The notes beneath the pieces are model-generated. The model made no database searches. It saw only the letters and a program-made list of their open reading frames with translations, and was not told the DNA's origin. The position numbers were made by a program, and so were the translations under genes. Shown here piece after piece: positions 9,037-17,770 of a stretch of 33,854 bases of DNA (position 1 is its first letter; every line of letters starts with the position of its first letter). This DNA is from Shimia marina (GTDB lineage: Bacteria; Pseudomonadota; Alphaproteobacteria; Rhodobacterales; Rhodobacteraceae). Where the stretch lies: positions 1 through 33,854 of the forward strand of contig NZ_CYPW01000025.1 of NCBI RefSeq assembly GCF_001458175.1, written 5' to 3'.

Positions 9037-9069
9037 CGGCGTCCAAGAGATCTCTTGGGCGCCGTTTTT
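9037..9069 (+). terminator. Rho-independent terminator of the TrpB-like gene
   Basis: CGGCGTCCAAGAGA (9037-9050) and TCTCTTGGGCGCCG (9051-9064) pair along 14 positions with one G-U wobble, followed by TTTTT (9065-9069). It ends immediately before the pepT stop codon on the other strand. Confidence 0.9.
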
Positions 9070-10344
9070 CTATTTGGCAGCGATCTGCACCAGATTGAGA
9101 CACATGCGCGTGGCGCTGGCCATGTCTTGGACAGATATCCATTCCAGCGGGCCGTGGATTTCCATCATGCCAGTATAGAGATTGGGGCAGGGCACGCCCA
9201 GTTCAGTGAGGCGGGAGCCATCGGTGCCGCCACGGATGGGCACGGATTTTGGATCAAAGCCTTCGGTGCGGATGGCTTCGCGTGCCAGTTCGACCGGGGT
9301 CATGTCGTTTTCCAGCCAATAGCGCATGTTGCGGTATTGTTTGGTGATGTCGCAGGTGACTTTGGAGCCGGGAAAATCGGCTTCGGCTTTGGCGCAGGCG
9401 GCTTTGAGGCGCGTGGTCTGTTCCGCCAGATCCTCCATCTCAAACGCGCGCAGGATGAAACGCAGGGTGGTCTCGCTGCTGCCGCCTTCTTGCGCATAGA
9501 CATGGGTGAAGCTTTCACGACCGGAAGTGGTTTCCGGTGTGGTGCCGCTCTCATCGAGGTCTGAGATGATTTGCGCGGCCACATGCAGTGCGTTGGTCAG
9601 CTTGTCCTTGGCATAGCCGGGGTGCGCGGAGGTGCCGGTGATTGTCACCACTGCGCCATCGGCGGAGAAGGTTTCATATTCCATCGTGCCACGTGGGCCG
9701 CCATCCAGCGTGTAGGCAAAATCAACGCCAAAATCGGCAGGAAGGTCTGCGTGCACGCCGCGCCCGATTTCCTCATCCGGCGTGAAGGCAAGCCGAATTT
9801 TACCGTGTTTGAGGCCCGGCGTCGTGAGCAGATGTTCGGCCAGTGTCATGATGATGGCGATGCCGGCTTTGTCATCCGCCCCCAGAAGCGTGCGCCCGGA
9901 TGCGGTGATGATGTCTTCGCCCTCTTTGCCGCTCAGATAGGCGGAGGTCTGTGGGGAAAGAATGAGGTCTGCGTTGTCTGGATAGGTGATATCGGTGCCG
10001 TCCCAGTTGCGGATCACGCGTGGTTTGACGTCGGTGGCGTTGAACTGCGGGGCGGTGTCCATATGGGCGCAAAAGCCAATTGTGGGCGCGGCGGGAACCG
10101 TGGCAGGCACCGTTGCCAGAACGGCACCATAGGGCGTGAGCTTCACATCAACTGCGCCAATTTTATTAAGTTCTTCAATAAGATGTTTGGCAACGTTTAA
10201 CTGAATCTCGGTGGAGGGGGAGGTGGCGGAATGCTCGTCACTCTGACTGTCGATGGCACAATAGGCGGTCAGACGGTGTTCCAGAACACGGTCAAAACTG
10301 GGCGCGTCAAGGTTAGGGGCGTCAAAACTTGGGGTGTCGGCCAC
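9070..10344 (-). CDS. pepT: Peptidase T (tripeptide aminopeptidase, M20B)
   Basis: 424 residues. It removes N-terminal residues from tripeptides in the cytoplasm using two zinc ions. The ligand motifs are intact: AHMDT (H94, D96), LGADDKAG (D157), FTPDEEIGRG (catalytic/ligand Glu pair 191-192), YTLDGGP, and the final His in MMEIHGPLEW. RGGTDGSRLTE is the substrate-binding signature. The start is GTG at 10344, supported by TGAGGA six bases upstream. The N-terminus carries a short internal repeat, PSFDAPNLDAPSFD (residues 5-18), ahead of the domain proper, not usual in PepT. It lies downstream of ssb on the same strand, with the ssb terminator between them, so it is probably expressed separately. 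Confidence 0.95.
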   Translation of the reverse strand: MADTPSFDAPNLDAPSFDRVLEHRLTAYCAIDSQSDEHSATSPSTEIQLNVAKHLIEELNKIGAVDVKLTPYGAVLATVPATVPAAPTIGFCAHMDTAPQFNATDVKPRVIRNWDGTDITYPDNADLILSPQTSAYLSGKEGEDIITASGRTLLGADDKAGIAIIMTLAEHLLTTPGLKHGKIRLAFTPDEEIGRGVHADLPADFGVDFAYTLDGGPRGTMEYETFSADGAVVTITGTSAHPGYAKDKLTNALHVAAQIISDLDESGTTPETTSGRESFTHVYAQEGGSSETTLRFILRAFEMEDLAEQTTRLKAACAKAEADFPGSKVTCDITKQYRNMRYWLENDMTPVELAREAIRTEGFDPKSVPIRGGTDGSRLTELGVPCPNLYTGMMEIHGPLEWISVQDMASATRMCLNLVQIAAK

Positions 10345-10424
10345 GGGAGGTCCTCACTTGTTCATTTGTTCAGGAAACATATGGGACGGGAGTGGTTTGT
10401 GTAAGGCCCTCAGAGCGATGCCGC

Positions 10425-10459
10425 CAAAATAAAAGGGCCGGCATGTGCCGACCCTTTTT
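10425..10459 (-). terminator. Rho-independent terminator of ssb
   Basis: On the minus strand GGGTCGGCA and TGCCGGCCC form a stem with one G-U pair and a 2-base loop, extended by flanking A/T pairs. TTTTATTTT follows. It lies about 20 bases after the ssb stop. Confidence 0.8.
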
Positions 10460-10477
10460 GAATTTATCAGTGAGCGA

Positions 10478-11008
10478 TCAGAACGGGATTTCGTCGTCCA
10501 TGTCGCGGCTGGGGGCGCCACCGCCCTGATTGCCGCCACCGAAGCCGCCACCGCTGCCACCTTGATCATAGCCGCCGCCGTAGCCGCCGCCCTGATCGTA
10601 GCCGCCGCCACCGCCACCGCCACCAAAGCCGCCGCCACCGCCGCCTTCGCCACCGGAGCGGCCATCCAACATGGTCAGAACGCCATCAAACCCTTGTAGC
10701 ACCACTTCGGTGGAGTAGCGATCCTGACCGGATTGGTCCTGCCATTTGCGGGTTTGCAGCTTGCCTTCCACATAGACTTTGGAGCCTTTGCGCAGATATT
10801 GCTCGGCGATCCGCACAAGTCCTTCCTGAAAAATCGCAACGGTGTGCCATTCAGTGCGCTCCCGGCGCTCGCCGGTGTTGCGGTCTTTCCAGGTTTCAGA
10901 TGTAGCGATGCGCAGGTTGCAGACCTTGCCACCGTTCTGGAAGGAGCGCACCTCGGGGTCACGCCCCAGATTGCCAATGAGAATTACTTTGTTCACCGAT
11001 CCGGCCAT
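10478..11008 (-). CDS. ssb: Single-stranded DNA-binding protein
   Basis: 176 residues. The OB fold occupies about residues 1-112, beginning [21 protein letters not shown], with the typical [18 protein letters not shown] segment. A very Gly-rich linker follows (about 118-168), with repeated [14 protein letters not shown] units. The acidic tip DMDDEIPF recruits DNA-repair and replication partners. The start at ATG 11008 is clear from the OB-fold N-terminus, although the frame stays open well upstream. The linker DNA is a low-complexity GCC/CCG-rich tract (about 10515-10660), prone to slippage. I find no LexA-type box in the 226-base gap to the divergent transglycosylase gene. Confidence 0.97.
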   Translation of the reverse strand: MAGSVNKVILIGNLGRDPEVRSFQNGGKVCNLRIATSETWKDRNTGERRERTEWHTVAIFQEGLVRIAEQYLRKGSKVYVEGKLQTRKWQDQSGQDRYSTEVVLQGFDGVLTMLDGRSGGEGGGGGGFGGGGGGGGYDQGGGYGGGYDQGGSGGGFGGGNQGGGAPSRDMDDEIPF

Positions 11009-11234
11009 ACGCCTTGTCTCCCGCGGATTCTTTTCGTCGATTTGGAGCACCATACACCACCGCAACGAGGGAATGGGAAGCGGATTTTTGTAGGAAACTA
11101 CATTCATCCAGATCTGTTTGGGCCATTGGCTTGTGCAGGATTTTGCCCATGACCTGACGGAGGCGTTGCTGTGGTCTGGAAAATTTGCTGTGATTTGATA
11201 TAGAAGCGTCAAAAGTAGGGTGGAGCAGCCACAT

Positions 11235-11831
11235 ATGGTGGGCAGGGTACTGGCAGTTTTAATTGGCGTGGCTGTGGCAGGTGGTCTGGCGAGTGGGCCG
11301 GTGTCGGCGCAGTCGGTGTCGACCAAATCGCAGGCGCGGCTGTTTAAAAATCAGACCAAAGTGCTGGATGGACGCGCAGCGGAACAATATCGCAACTCTG
11401 TGCGTTTGAAGCCGCGGCCGGTTTACACGCCTTCAAAATGGGGCGATGGCAGTTACAACGGCAAATACAAAGGGCCCTATCTCGCCATGGCGCGTGAGGC
11501 GGCGCTTTTGCATGGAATTCCGGTGGACCTGTTCCTTAAGCTTGTGCAGCAGGAGAGCAATTGGAATGCCTCCGCCAAATCACACGCAGGTGCGCTTGGG
11601 CTGGCGCAGCTGATGCCGGGGACGGCACGGGCGTTGCGTGTGGATCCATTGGATCCGCGCCAGAATCTTGAAGGTGGCGCGCGTTATCTCAAGCAGCAGT
11701 ATCTGAAATTTGGTAGCTGGCGGTTGGCTTTGGCGGCCTATAACGCGGGCCCCGGTGCGGTTGAAAAATATGGTGGTGTGCCGCCTTATAAAGAGACCCG
11801 CAATTATGTGCGGATCATCATGGGCGGCTGA
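11235..11831 (+). CDS. Lytic transglycosylase (SLT domain), exported
   Basis: 198 residues. The N-terminus [20 protein letters not shown] followed by GPVSAQS is a Sec signal peptide, so the enzyme acts on peptidoglycan in the periplasm. After a basic linker comes a family-1-type SLT domain: catalytic Glu in QQESNWN, then [25 protein letters not shown] and [19 protein letters not shown]. It cleaves the MurNAc-GlcNAc bond, leaving a 1,6-anhydro end. I chose ATG 11235 because TGGAG (11221-11225) is well spaced; a GTG at 11220 would put that SD inside the gene. It is divergent from ssb, and its stop lies 2 bases from the stop of the AraC-type gene. Confidence 0.9.
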   Translation: MVGRVLAVLIGVAVAGGLASGPVSAQSVSTKSQARLFKNQTKVLDGRAAEQYRNSVRLKPRPVYTPSKWGDGSYNGKYKGPYLAMAREAALLHGIPVDLFLKLVQQESNWNASAKSHAGALGLAQLMPGTARALRVDPLDPRQNLEGGARYLKQQYLKFGSWRLALAAYNAGPGAVEKYGGVPPYKETRNYVRIIMGG

Positions 11832-11833
11832 CG

Positions 11834-12745
11834 TCAGGGGCTGTGCATGGCTTTGCGGATCTGGCTGGGGGAGGCGCCAAAGTGTTTCTGACAAAACCGT
11901 GTGAAGTAGGCCGCGCTGCCAAATCCCAGTGATGTGGCAATTTTCTTGATCGGCCAGTTCCCCGCGCGCAGCAGGCTGTGGGCGCGATGTTGCACCACCT
12001 GAGACAGCATTTCCGCCGCCGTGATGCCCGCGCTTTGTCGGCAGGCGCGTGTGAGATGTGTTGGGGTGATGTCCAGTTGTTCCGCATACCAGGCCATTGG
12101 GTGCCCCTTGGCGAAGTCCTTGGCAAGACAATCACAGAACCGGCGCACGATACGGTCGGCGGCCCGCTCTTTGGGGGCTGGGCCTGCGGCATCGATGCTG
12201 CGGCGCAGGGCCACCGACATTAGGCGTGCCTGTGCTGTCAAGGCTTCGGCCATGAAGGGCCTCTGCTCCTCCAGCTCTCGGCGCAGAGCGTCAAGTGTTG
12301 CGGTCAGTTCAGCTTGGCTTTTGCTGTCTTGCAGGCGCAGGTGTTGGGGCTGTGAGGGCAAAGGCACATGGCCGTCATCAGGAATGAGCGTGGCCAGCCC
12401 CTGCACCTGAAGGCCCAGTTCAAAAGCAAGCAGTTTGCCAGCGGGCACAAAAACCGCGTTATGCGCCCCAAATCCGCGCCGCTGCCCATGCAGGAGCAAC
12501 CGTCCCTGACCGCGCGTTGTCCACAGGAACAGGTGGTGATCGCGCAGGTGCAGTTTTTCCAGCACCCAAGGCGCGCCTTGGGTCAGCTGTGCCAGCGTCA
12601 TGACCCGTATTTGTGAGGATGGTTGGGGTGCCTCTATGGGCGAGGAGGATTGCGTGCCATGCGGCGTGGAAAAGGATGGCGGCGTGTCAAATCCGGCCTG
12701 TGGTCGCGCCATGAATGACGGGATATGTAAATTTCGGTCACGCAT
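11834..12745 (-). CDS. AraC-family transcriptional regulator
   Basis: 303 residues. The C-terminal 100 or so residues form the double helix-turn-helix of the AraC family (MAWYAEQLDITPTHLTRACRQ, then IKKIATSLGFGSAAYFTRFCQKHFGASPSQIRK). The N-terminal part (about 50-150) looks like a cupin-type sensor (LFLWTTRGQGRLLLHGQRRGF, NAVFVPAGKLLAFEL). It may bind a small ligand; ligand and targets are unknown. The first 45 residues are Ser/Pro-rich and may not belong to the protein: ATG 12745 lacks an SD, as does ATG 12712, so the start is uncertain. It lies 64 bases downstream of miaA, same strand, and ends tail-to-tail with the transglycosylase gene. Confidence 0.88.
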   Translation of the reverse strand: MRDRNLHIPSFMARPQAGFDTPPSFSTPHGTQSSSPIEAPQPSSQIRVMTLAQLTQGAPWVLEKLHLRDHHLFLWTTRGQGRLLLHGQRRGFGAHNAVFVPAGKLLAFELGLQVQGLATLIPDDGHVPLPSQPQHLRLQDSKSQAELTATLDALRRELEEQRPFMAEALTAQARLMSVALRRSIDAAGPAPKERAADRIVRRFCDCLAKDFAKGHPMAWYAEQLDITPTHLTRACRQSAGITAAEMLSQVVQHRAHSLLRAGNWPIKKIATSLGFGSAAYFTRFCQKHFGASPSQIRKAMHSP

Positions 12746-12755
12746 TTGGCGGGGA

Positions 12756-12783
12756 TTTATTCAAAAATGTCTGAACAAATCAA
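12756..12783 (-). promoter_or_regulatory. Possible promoter of the AraC-type gene
   Basis: On the minus strand TTGATT (12778-12783) and AATAAA (12756-12761) are 16 bases apart. A transcript would begin only a few bases before ATG 12745, implying a near-leaderless message or a later start codon. It is a visual match in an AT-rich patch. Confidence 0.25.
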
Positions 12784-12809
12784 TACTGCTATTTTTGAGC
12801 TGGAAGGTG

Positions 12810-13685
12810 TCAAGACGGAGCGTAGCTATGCCAATTGCGCATTTTTGAGCGAAACCACGTGCGCTGACGTTTGGCGAACTGACGGGTGGCAATCGTGGCG
12901 CGTTCCTGTGCCTCTTCCAGAGAGAGCGTGCCGCGCAGATGGGCAATCAATTCGGGTGCGCCAATTGCCTTGGCGGAGAGGTGGTTCGGATCATAGGTCG
13001 CAAGATTGGCCTCTGCTTCCGCGAGCGCGCCCTCTTTCAGCATCAGATCAAACCGTTTTGCGATGCGGGTGTTGAGCCAGTCTTTGGGCACGTCAAACAC
13101 AATCGGCATGGTGTCTGACAGCGCCAGACGGGGCGGCGGCGTGTCATCCTGCCACTCGGCGAGAGGGCGTCCTGTGGCCTGCAAGACTTCCCATGCGCGT
13201 TGCACCCGCATGGGGTTTTGGCAATCAATACGCGCGGCGGTTTTGGCATCCAGCTCATTGAGCAGGGCTTTGTAGCCTTCCTCGGCCACACGGGCATTGG
13301 CTGCTTCGCGCAGTGCTGGTGGTGTAGGCGGGATGTCGGCCAGCCCCTGCGTCAGCGCCGTGAAGTAGAGACCGGTGCCACCCACGATGATCGGGCGCGT
13401 GCCGCTTTGCAGGAAAGGCTCAACGTCGCGCAGCCAGTGCCCCACGGAGTAGTCCTCATCACCGGGGATATGGCCGTAGAGGTGATGCGGCGCGCGGGCC
13501 TCGTCTTCGGCAGGGGGGCGGGCGGTGAGCACACGCCAGTTGTCAAATACCTGAATCGCATCGGCATTCAGGATCACCCCGCCATGTTCTTCTGCGATGC
13601 GCAGGGCGAGTGCGCTTTTGCCGCTGGCCGTGGGGCCTGCGATCAGGACCGGCTGATCCGGAGCGATATGCGGCAAGGCTGTCAT
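12810..13685 (-). CDS. miaA: tRNA dimethylallyltransferase
   Basis: 291 residues. It transfers a dimethylallyl group to A37 of tRNAs reading UNN codons. The P-loop GPTASGKS is at residues 17-24. [16 protein letters not shown] replaces the more usual D-S-x-Q-V-Y wording, with the Asp and Gln kept. [26 protein letters not shown] and the C-terminal [13 protein letters not shown] motif are all present. It needs DMAPP, the same isoprenoid pool feeding uppS at 16232. It is divergent from pyrH (118-base gap) and lies upstream of the AraC-type gene on the same strand. Confidence 0.95.
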   Translation of the reverse strand: MTALPHIAPDQPVLIAGPTASGKSALALRIAEEHGGVILNADAIQVFDNWRVLTARPPAEDEARAPHHLYGHIPGDEDYSVGHWLRDVEPFLQSGTRPIIVGGTGLYFTALTQGLADIPPTPPALREAANARVAEEGYKALLNELDAKTAARIDCQNPMRVQRAWEVLQATGRPLAEWQDDTPPPRLALSDTMPIVFDVPKDWLNTRIAKRFDLMLKEGALAEAEANLATYDPNHLSAKAIGAPELIAHLRGTLSLEEAQERATIATRQFAKRQRTWFRSKMRNWHSYAPS

Positions 13686-13803
13686 GGGGGAATTTCCGAT
13701 TTCTGCGTGTTTGTTGCGCCGGGGGCAACTCTCGCATTGAACCTGCGGGCGTTTTCCGACATTTTGCGCGCAATCCTAAAACGATGCGCAGATGGAGTGC
13801 AAC

Positions 13804-14538
13804 ATGAGCGACGATGCCGTCCCCGCCGAGGCCACCTTTAACCGTGTGATGCTCAAGATTTCGGGGGAGGCGTTGATGGGAGATCAGGGATTCGGCCTGC
13901 ATCCGCCCACCATTGAACGCATCGCCAAAGAGGTGCAAACCGTCCATGATATGGGCGTGGAAATCTGTATGGTGATCGGGGGCGGCAACGTCTTTCGCGG
14001 CCTTTCCGGGGCGGCGCAGGGGATGGAGCGCACCACCGCAGACTATATGGGCATGCTGGCCACTGTGATGAATGCGCTGGCGATGCAGAGCGCGCTGGAA
14101 GGTCTGGGCGTGTTCACCCGAGTGATCAGCGCGATCCGCATGGATGAGGTGGCTGAGCCTTATATCCGTCGTCGCGCGGTGCGTCACCTTGAGAAAAAAC
14201 GCGTCTGTATCTTTGCCGCCGGCACCGGCAACCCTTATTTCACAACGGATACGGCGGCCACGTTGCGCGCCAATGAGATGGCCTGTGAGGCGATCTTTAT
14301 GGGTAAGAACGGTGTGGATGGCATCTATGACAAAGACCCGGCAGAGCATGATGATGCGGTGCGCTTTGATGAGATCACCTATGATGAGGTGCTGGCCAAG
14401 CGTCTGAAGGTGATGGATGCCAGTGCGATTGCTCTGGCGCGGGACAACAACCTGCCTCTGATTGTCTTCCCATTGGATGAGCCCGGTGGTTTCAAAGGCA
14501 TTCTGGCGGGGCGGGGCACCTATACCAAAGTGCGCTGA
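13804..14538 (+). CDS. pyrH: UMP kinase
   Basis: 244 residues from ATG 13804, with GGAG six bases upstream; an in-frame ATG four codons earlier is less well placed. It phosphorylates UMP to UDP and is a hexamer of the amino-acid-kinase fold. Motifs are [51 protein letters not shown] and [12 protein letters not shown]. It is normally followed directly by frr; here an opposite-strand transporter gene and a terminator separate them. A strong terminator follows at 14562. Confidence 0.97.
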   Translation: MSDDAVPAEATFNRVMLKISGEALMGDQGFGLHPPTIERIAKEVQTVHDMGVEICMVIGGGNVFRGLSGAAQGMERTTADYMGMLATVMNALAMQSALEGLGVFTRVISAIRMDEVAEPYIRRRAVRHLEKKRVCIFAAGTGNPYFTTDTAATLRANEMACEAIFMGKNGVDGIYDKDPAEHDDAVRFDEITYDEVLAKRLKVMDASAIALARDNNLPLIVFPLDEPGGFKGILAGRGTYTKVR

Positions 14539-14561
14539 GCGGGCGTCATCAGATTTTATGC

Positions 14562-14590
14562 AAAACGGAGGGCTGGGCCCTCCGTTTTTT
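14562..14590. terminator. Bidirectional Rho-independent terminator between pyrH and the FNT gene
   Basis: AAAACGGAGGGC, loop TGG, then GCCCTCCGTTTTTT gives a perfect GC-rich stem with a T-run on the plus strand and a shorter T-run on the minus strand. It can end transcription of pyrH and of the convergent gene at 14607. Confidence 0.92.
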
Positions 14591-14606
14591 GTTGTGGGTG
14601 TCGGGA

Positions 14607-15428
14607 TCAGTTCTGTGCGGCGGCTGCGACCGGGAAGTCTTCGAGGGTGGCACGGCCATAGGCGAGGCGGTAGGCCAGAGCCACGCCCCCTGCGCCGCCG
14701 AGGATGTTGCCTGCGAGAACGGGCATGATATTGTGCAAAAACCCCTCTGTGGTCAGCTCTGCCCCTGAAAGTGCGCCTGCTGGAATCAGGTAGAGATTGG
14801 CAATGGAGTGTTCCAGACCGATGGCGACGAAGGCTGTGACGGGCCAGACAATGGAGAGGATCATCCCCATTGCTGAGCGTGCAGAGACGGCAAGCCAAAC
14901 GGCCAGACATACAAGGGCATTGCACAGGATGCCGCGACAGAAAGCCTCCAGCGGGGAGAGGGAGAGTTTGCCGCTTGTGATGGCGGCAGCGCGGGCGCCG
15001 TGTGCGCCCTCATAAAGACCGGCCCCATAGACAAGCGCGAGCATGGCGAAACAGCCAAGCGCGTTGCCAAGCAGGACGACGGCCCAGTTGCGCAACAGCG
15101 CGCGTGAGGAGATTCGTCCATCCACATAGGCCATCACAATCATGGTGTTGCCGGTGAAAAGTTCTGCGCCTCCGACCACACAAAGGATGAGGCCCAGCGA
15201 GAAGGCCACGCCGCCCATGAGTTTCAGTCCGCCATGCAGATCAGCGAAACCGGAAGTGGTCTGTGTGTAAAATAAGGCGCCGAGAGAGATGAAGACACCG
15301 CCCAAAATGGACAGTGTGATGAGCGGGATAAGAGGCATTTCGGCCTTGGCAATGCCGGAAAGCCGAATGAGGCGGGTGATCTCTGCGGGTTTGTGGGCAT
15401 CAAGCCCGGTGGGAATGAATTGGCTCAT
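14607..15428 (-). CDS. Formate/nitrite transporter family channel
   Basis: 273 residues, about the size of FocA/NirC. Six hydrophobic helices are visible. Family signatures include LFTGNT, LLGNALGC, the ILCNALVCLAVWLA segment and FVAIGLEHSIANLYLIPAG, which contains the conserved central His of FNT channels. FNT proteins form pentamers passing formate, nitrite or hydrosulfide; the substrate cannot be decided here, as no formate or nitrite enzyme gene is adjacent. ATG 15428 has AGGACA about 7 bases upstream. The gene stands alone on the minus strand between pyrH and frr. Confidence 0.9.
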   Translation of the reverse strand: MSQFIPTGLDAHKPAEITRLIRLSGIAKAEMPLIPLITLSILGGVFISLGALFYTQTTSGFADLHGGLKLMGGVAFSLGLILCVVGGAELFTGNTMIVMAYVDGRISSRALLRNWAVVLLGNALGCFAMLALVYGAGLYEGAHGARAAAITSGKLSLSPLEAFCRGILCNALVCLAVWLAVSARSAMGMILSIVWPVTAFVAIGLEHSIANLYLIPAGALSGAELTTEGFLHNIMPVLAGNILGGAGGVALAYRLAYGRATLEDFPVAAAAQN

Positions 15429-15576
15429 GGTGTGTCCTGACACGTGGATTTTGCTAAAACCTACAAAAATAGTCAGAATATTGTCGATTGGAGAAACGAC
15501 ATTTTGCGCGCCATTTGCGCAGCCGCGCGGGCTCAGATGTGTTGGGCGGCAATTGGGCGGGTAGGGGCAGTAAGCC

Positions 15577-15603
15577 TTCACCGCAGCGGCGCGGTGCTAT
15601 ACA
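15577..15603 (+). promoter_or_regulatory. Possible frr promoter
   Basis: TTCACC (15577-15582) and TATACA (15598-15603) are 15 bases apart, 60 bases before the frr start. frr is cut off from pyrH by a terminator and an opposing gene, so a promoter of its own is expected here. The spacing is short. Confidence 0.28.
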
Positions 15604-15663
15604 ATTTGTGAACAATAGCCTATGAGCTTTGTGACCAGAACATGAGAGACTGAAAGAGCAGCA

Positions 15664-16227
15664 ATGTCTGAAGATTTTGAACTCGATACCGATGACCTGA
15701 ACCGCCGCATGGAAGGCGCGATGGGGGCCCTCAAGACCGAATTCGCCTCGCTGCGCACGGGCCGGGCTTCGGCCACGATGCTGGAGCCGGTGATGGTGGA
15801 CGCTTATGGCTCCAAGACACCGATCAATCAGGTGGGCACCGTGAACGTGCCGGAACCACGCATGGTGACCGTGAACGTCTGGGACAAGTCGCTGGTGAAT
15901 GCGGTTGAGAAGGCGATCATGAATTCCGGTCTGGGCATCAACCCACAGACCAACGGCACCATCGTGATGCTGCCGATTCCAGAGCTGAACGAAGAACGTC
16001 GCACCGAGCTGGCCCGTGTTGCCGCGCAATATGCGGAACATGCCCGCGTGGCGATCCGCAATGTCCGTCGTGATGGTATGGATCAGATCAAGAAAGCCAA
16101 AAACGACGGCATGTCCGAAGATGATCAGAAGCTGTGGGAAGGCGAAGTTCAGGAGATGACCGACACGTTTATCAAGAACGTGGACAGCGCACTGGAAAAC
16201 AAACAGTCCGAAATTATGCAGGTCTGA
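15664..16227 (+). CDS. frr: Ribosome recycling factor
   Basis: 187 residues, standard length. It splits post-termination ribosomes with EF-G. The N-terminal helix carries [20 protein letters not shown], the hinge and beta domain carry [18 protein letters not shown], and the second helical part carries [17 protein letters not shown] and [22 protein letters not shown] precedes ATG 15664. uppS follows after 4 bases, beginning the envelope cluster. Confidence 0.98.
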   Translation: MSEDFELDTDDLNRRMEGAMGALKTEFASLRTGRASATMLEPVMVDAYGSKTPINQVGTVNVPEPRMVTVNVWDKSLVNAVEKAIMNSGLGINPQTNGTIVMLPIPELNEERRTELARVAAQYAEHARVAIRNVRRDGMDQIKKAKNDGMSEDDQKLWEGEVQEMTDTFIKNVDSALENKQSEIMQV

Positions 16228-16231
16228 GGAT

Positions 16232-16954
16232 ATGGCCGAGGATATTCCCGCGACTGGCCCGAGGCATGTGGCCATTATCATGGATGGCAATGGCCGCTGG
16301 GCCCAGGCACGCGGGCGTCCGCGGCTGTTTGGACACCACGCAGGAGCCAAGCGCGTCAAAGAGATTGTGCGCGCTTGTCGCCCTCTTGGGGTCGAGTATT
16401 TGACCATTTTTGGGTTCTCTACCGAGAACTGGAAACGCACACAGGCGGAAGTGGCCGGGCTTATGAGCCTGTTTCGTCAGTATATTCGCAAGGAAGCACG
16501 GGCTCTGAAAGCCGAAGGTGTGCGGGTGCGGTTCATTGGGGATCGTCCGGGGCTGGACGCGAAGCTGCGCGCGCTGATGGACGAGCTGGAAGAGCTGACC
16601 AAGGAAAATACAGGTGTGAATCTGACCATCGCGCTGAACTATGGTGGGCGTGATGAGGTGGCACGGGCCACCCAGCGTCTGGCGCAGGATGTGGCGGCGG
16701 GCCAACTGAAGCCTGAGGATGTGAACGAGGAGACGCTGCCGAAATATCTGGACACCTGTGTGTTGCCAGACCCTGATCTGGTGGTACGCACCAGCGGTGA
16801 GGCGCGGATCTCCAACTTCCTGCTGTGGCAGTCGGCCTATGCGGAATATGAATTTATCGACACGCTCTGGCCTGACTTTTCCAAGGAAGAGTTCCGCAAG
16901 CTTGTGGATGCCTATTCGCGACGGGATCGCCGGTTTGGAGCGGTAAGCGCGTGA
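16232..16954 (+). CDS. uppS: Undecaprenyl diphosphate synthase
   Basis: 240 residues. It condenses FPP with eight IPP units to make the C55 lipid carrier for peptidoglycan and polysaccharide export. Catalytic Asp18 sits in HVAIIMDGNGRWA, followed by FGHHAGAKRVKEIVR, LTIFGFSTENWKR and the C-terminal DLVVRTSGEARISNFLLWQ plus YAEYEFIDTLWPDF. It overlaps cdsA by 4 bases (GTGA), showing coupled translation. It depends on isoprenoid precursors, which matters given the absent dxr downstream. Confidence 0.97.
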   Translation: MAEDIPATGPRHVAIIMDGNGRWAQARGRPRLFGHHAGAKRVKEIVRACRPLGVEYLTIFGFSTENWKRTQAEVAGLMSLFRQYIRKEARALKAEGVRVRFIGDRPGLDAKLRALMDELEELTKENTGVNLTIALNYGGRDEVARATQRLAQDVAAGQLKPEDVNEETLPKYLDTCVLPDPDLVVRTSGEARISNFLLWQSAYAEYEFIDTLWPDFSKEEFRKLVDAYSRRDRRFGAVSA

Positions 16955-17736
16955 GCGGGGCACAGGAGAAGACGGCAGGACGCTGGGGGGATCTGCCGGC
17001 GCGGATGGCCTCGGCGGTTGTCATGCTTTTGGTGGGTGGCGTGGCCATCTGGCAGGGCGGCGTGTTGTTTCACGAACTGGTGGTGCTGATCTGTGGCGTC
17101 ATGGTCTGGGAATTGACCAGAATGATGAATGGCGGCGAGATGCGCGGCGCGGTTCTAATGGGGGTGATCGCCAGCGGCGCCATGTTTGCCACCCATTTCC
17201 TGCCCGGAACGGCGCTTGCGCCTGTTCTGGCCGCTGTGGGGTTTGCAGGGGCGAGCCAGATCAAGAAAGATCGTTTGATTTATGGCGCTTACGCCATTGG
17301 ATTGATGTTTGCCTGCTATGGGCTGATCGTGTTGCGAGACGTGCGCGGTGCCTATTGGCTGATATGGCTGGTGTCTGTGGTGGTGGCGACGGATGTGGCC
17401 GGTTACTTTGCGGGGCGCATTCTGGGCGGCCCGAAATTCTGGCCCAAAGTCAGCCCGAAGAAGACGTGGTCTGGCACCATTGCAGGCTGGGTGGCTGCGG
17501 CTTTGGTGGGCATGGCGTTTGGCGGCACTGCACTAATTGTGATCAGCATATTGACCTCCTTTGCGTCCCAGATGGGAGATGCGGCGGAAAGCGCGATCAA
17601 GCGCCGGACTGGCATCAAGGACAGCTCCAATCTGATCCCCGGCCATGGCGGTTTGCTGGATCGGTTTGACGCTATGATGGGCGCGGCTCTGTTGGTTTTG
17701 CTGATGGGCGCAGTGCTGGGCCTGCCCGCAACCTGA
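16951..17736 (+). CDS. cdsA: Phosphatidate cytidylyltransferase
   Basis: 261 residues with about eight hydrophobic segments. It makes CDP-diacylglycerol from phosphatidate and CTP in the inner membrane. The C-terminal signature is clear: DVAGYFAGRILGGPKFWPKVSPKKTWSG and later SQMGDAAESAIKRRTGIKDSSNLIPGHGGLLDRFD, with the metal-binding Asp residues. GTG 16951 is the start, overlapping the uppS stop. A terminator-like hairpin follows directly. Confidence 0.96.
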   Translation: MSGAQEKTAGRWGDLPARMASAVVMLLVGGVAIWQGGVLFHELVVLICGVMVWELTRMMNGGEMRGAVLMGVIASGAMFATHFLPGTALAPVLAAVGFAGASQIKKDRLIYGAYAIGLMFACYGLIVLRDVRGAYWLIWLVSVVVATDVAGYFAGRILGGPKFWPKVSPKKTWSGTIAGWVAAALVGMAFGGTALIVISILTSFASQMGDAAESAIKRRTGIKDSSNLIPGHGGLLDRFDAMMGAALLVLLMGAVLGLPAT

Positions 17737-17741
17737 CCTTG

Positions 17742-17770
17742 TGGTCAGCCTTTTGGGCTGGCCGTATTTT
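17742..17770 (+). terminator. Terminator-like hairpin after cdsA
   Basis: GGTCAGCC (17742-17749) pairs with GGCTGGCC (17755-17762) over 8 bp with one G-U pair and a TTTTG loop, followed by GTATTTT. The U-tract is interrupted, so strength is moderate. The 175-base gap to rseP otherwise holds only the small inverted repeat CCGAC-CAT-GTCGG (17824-17836) and no gene. Confidence 0.6.

Noticed and set aside
10360..10371. GTTC-N4-GTTC between pepT and ssb
   Set aside because: Spacing of 4 does not fit a LexA operator, so I do not propose SOS control of pepT or ssb.
10515..10660. Short GCC/CCG-rich tandem repeats, considered as a repeat array or CRISPR
   Set aside because: They are the codons of the Gly-rich linker of SSB, with no spacers and no leader.
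11089..11102. TGTAG-GAAA-CTACA hairpin in the ssb/transglycosylase divergent region, considered as an operator
   Set aside because: A 5-bp stem with no matching second site or known regulator is too little to call.
12746..13075. Plus-strand open frame opposite the miaA 3' end
   Set aside because: It is antisense to conserved MiaA C-terminal codons and has no SD or family likeness.
15482..15501. FNR-type site upstream of the formate/nitrite channel gene
   Set aside because: The inverted repeat TGTCG/CGACA does not match TTGAY-N4-RTCAA, so oxygen control cannot be claimed.
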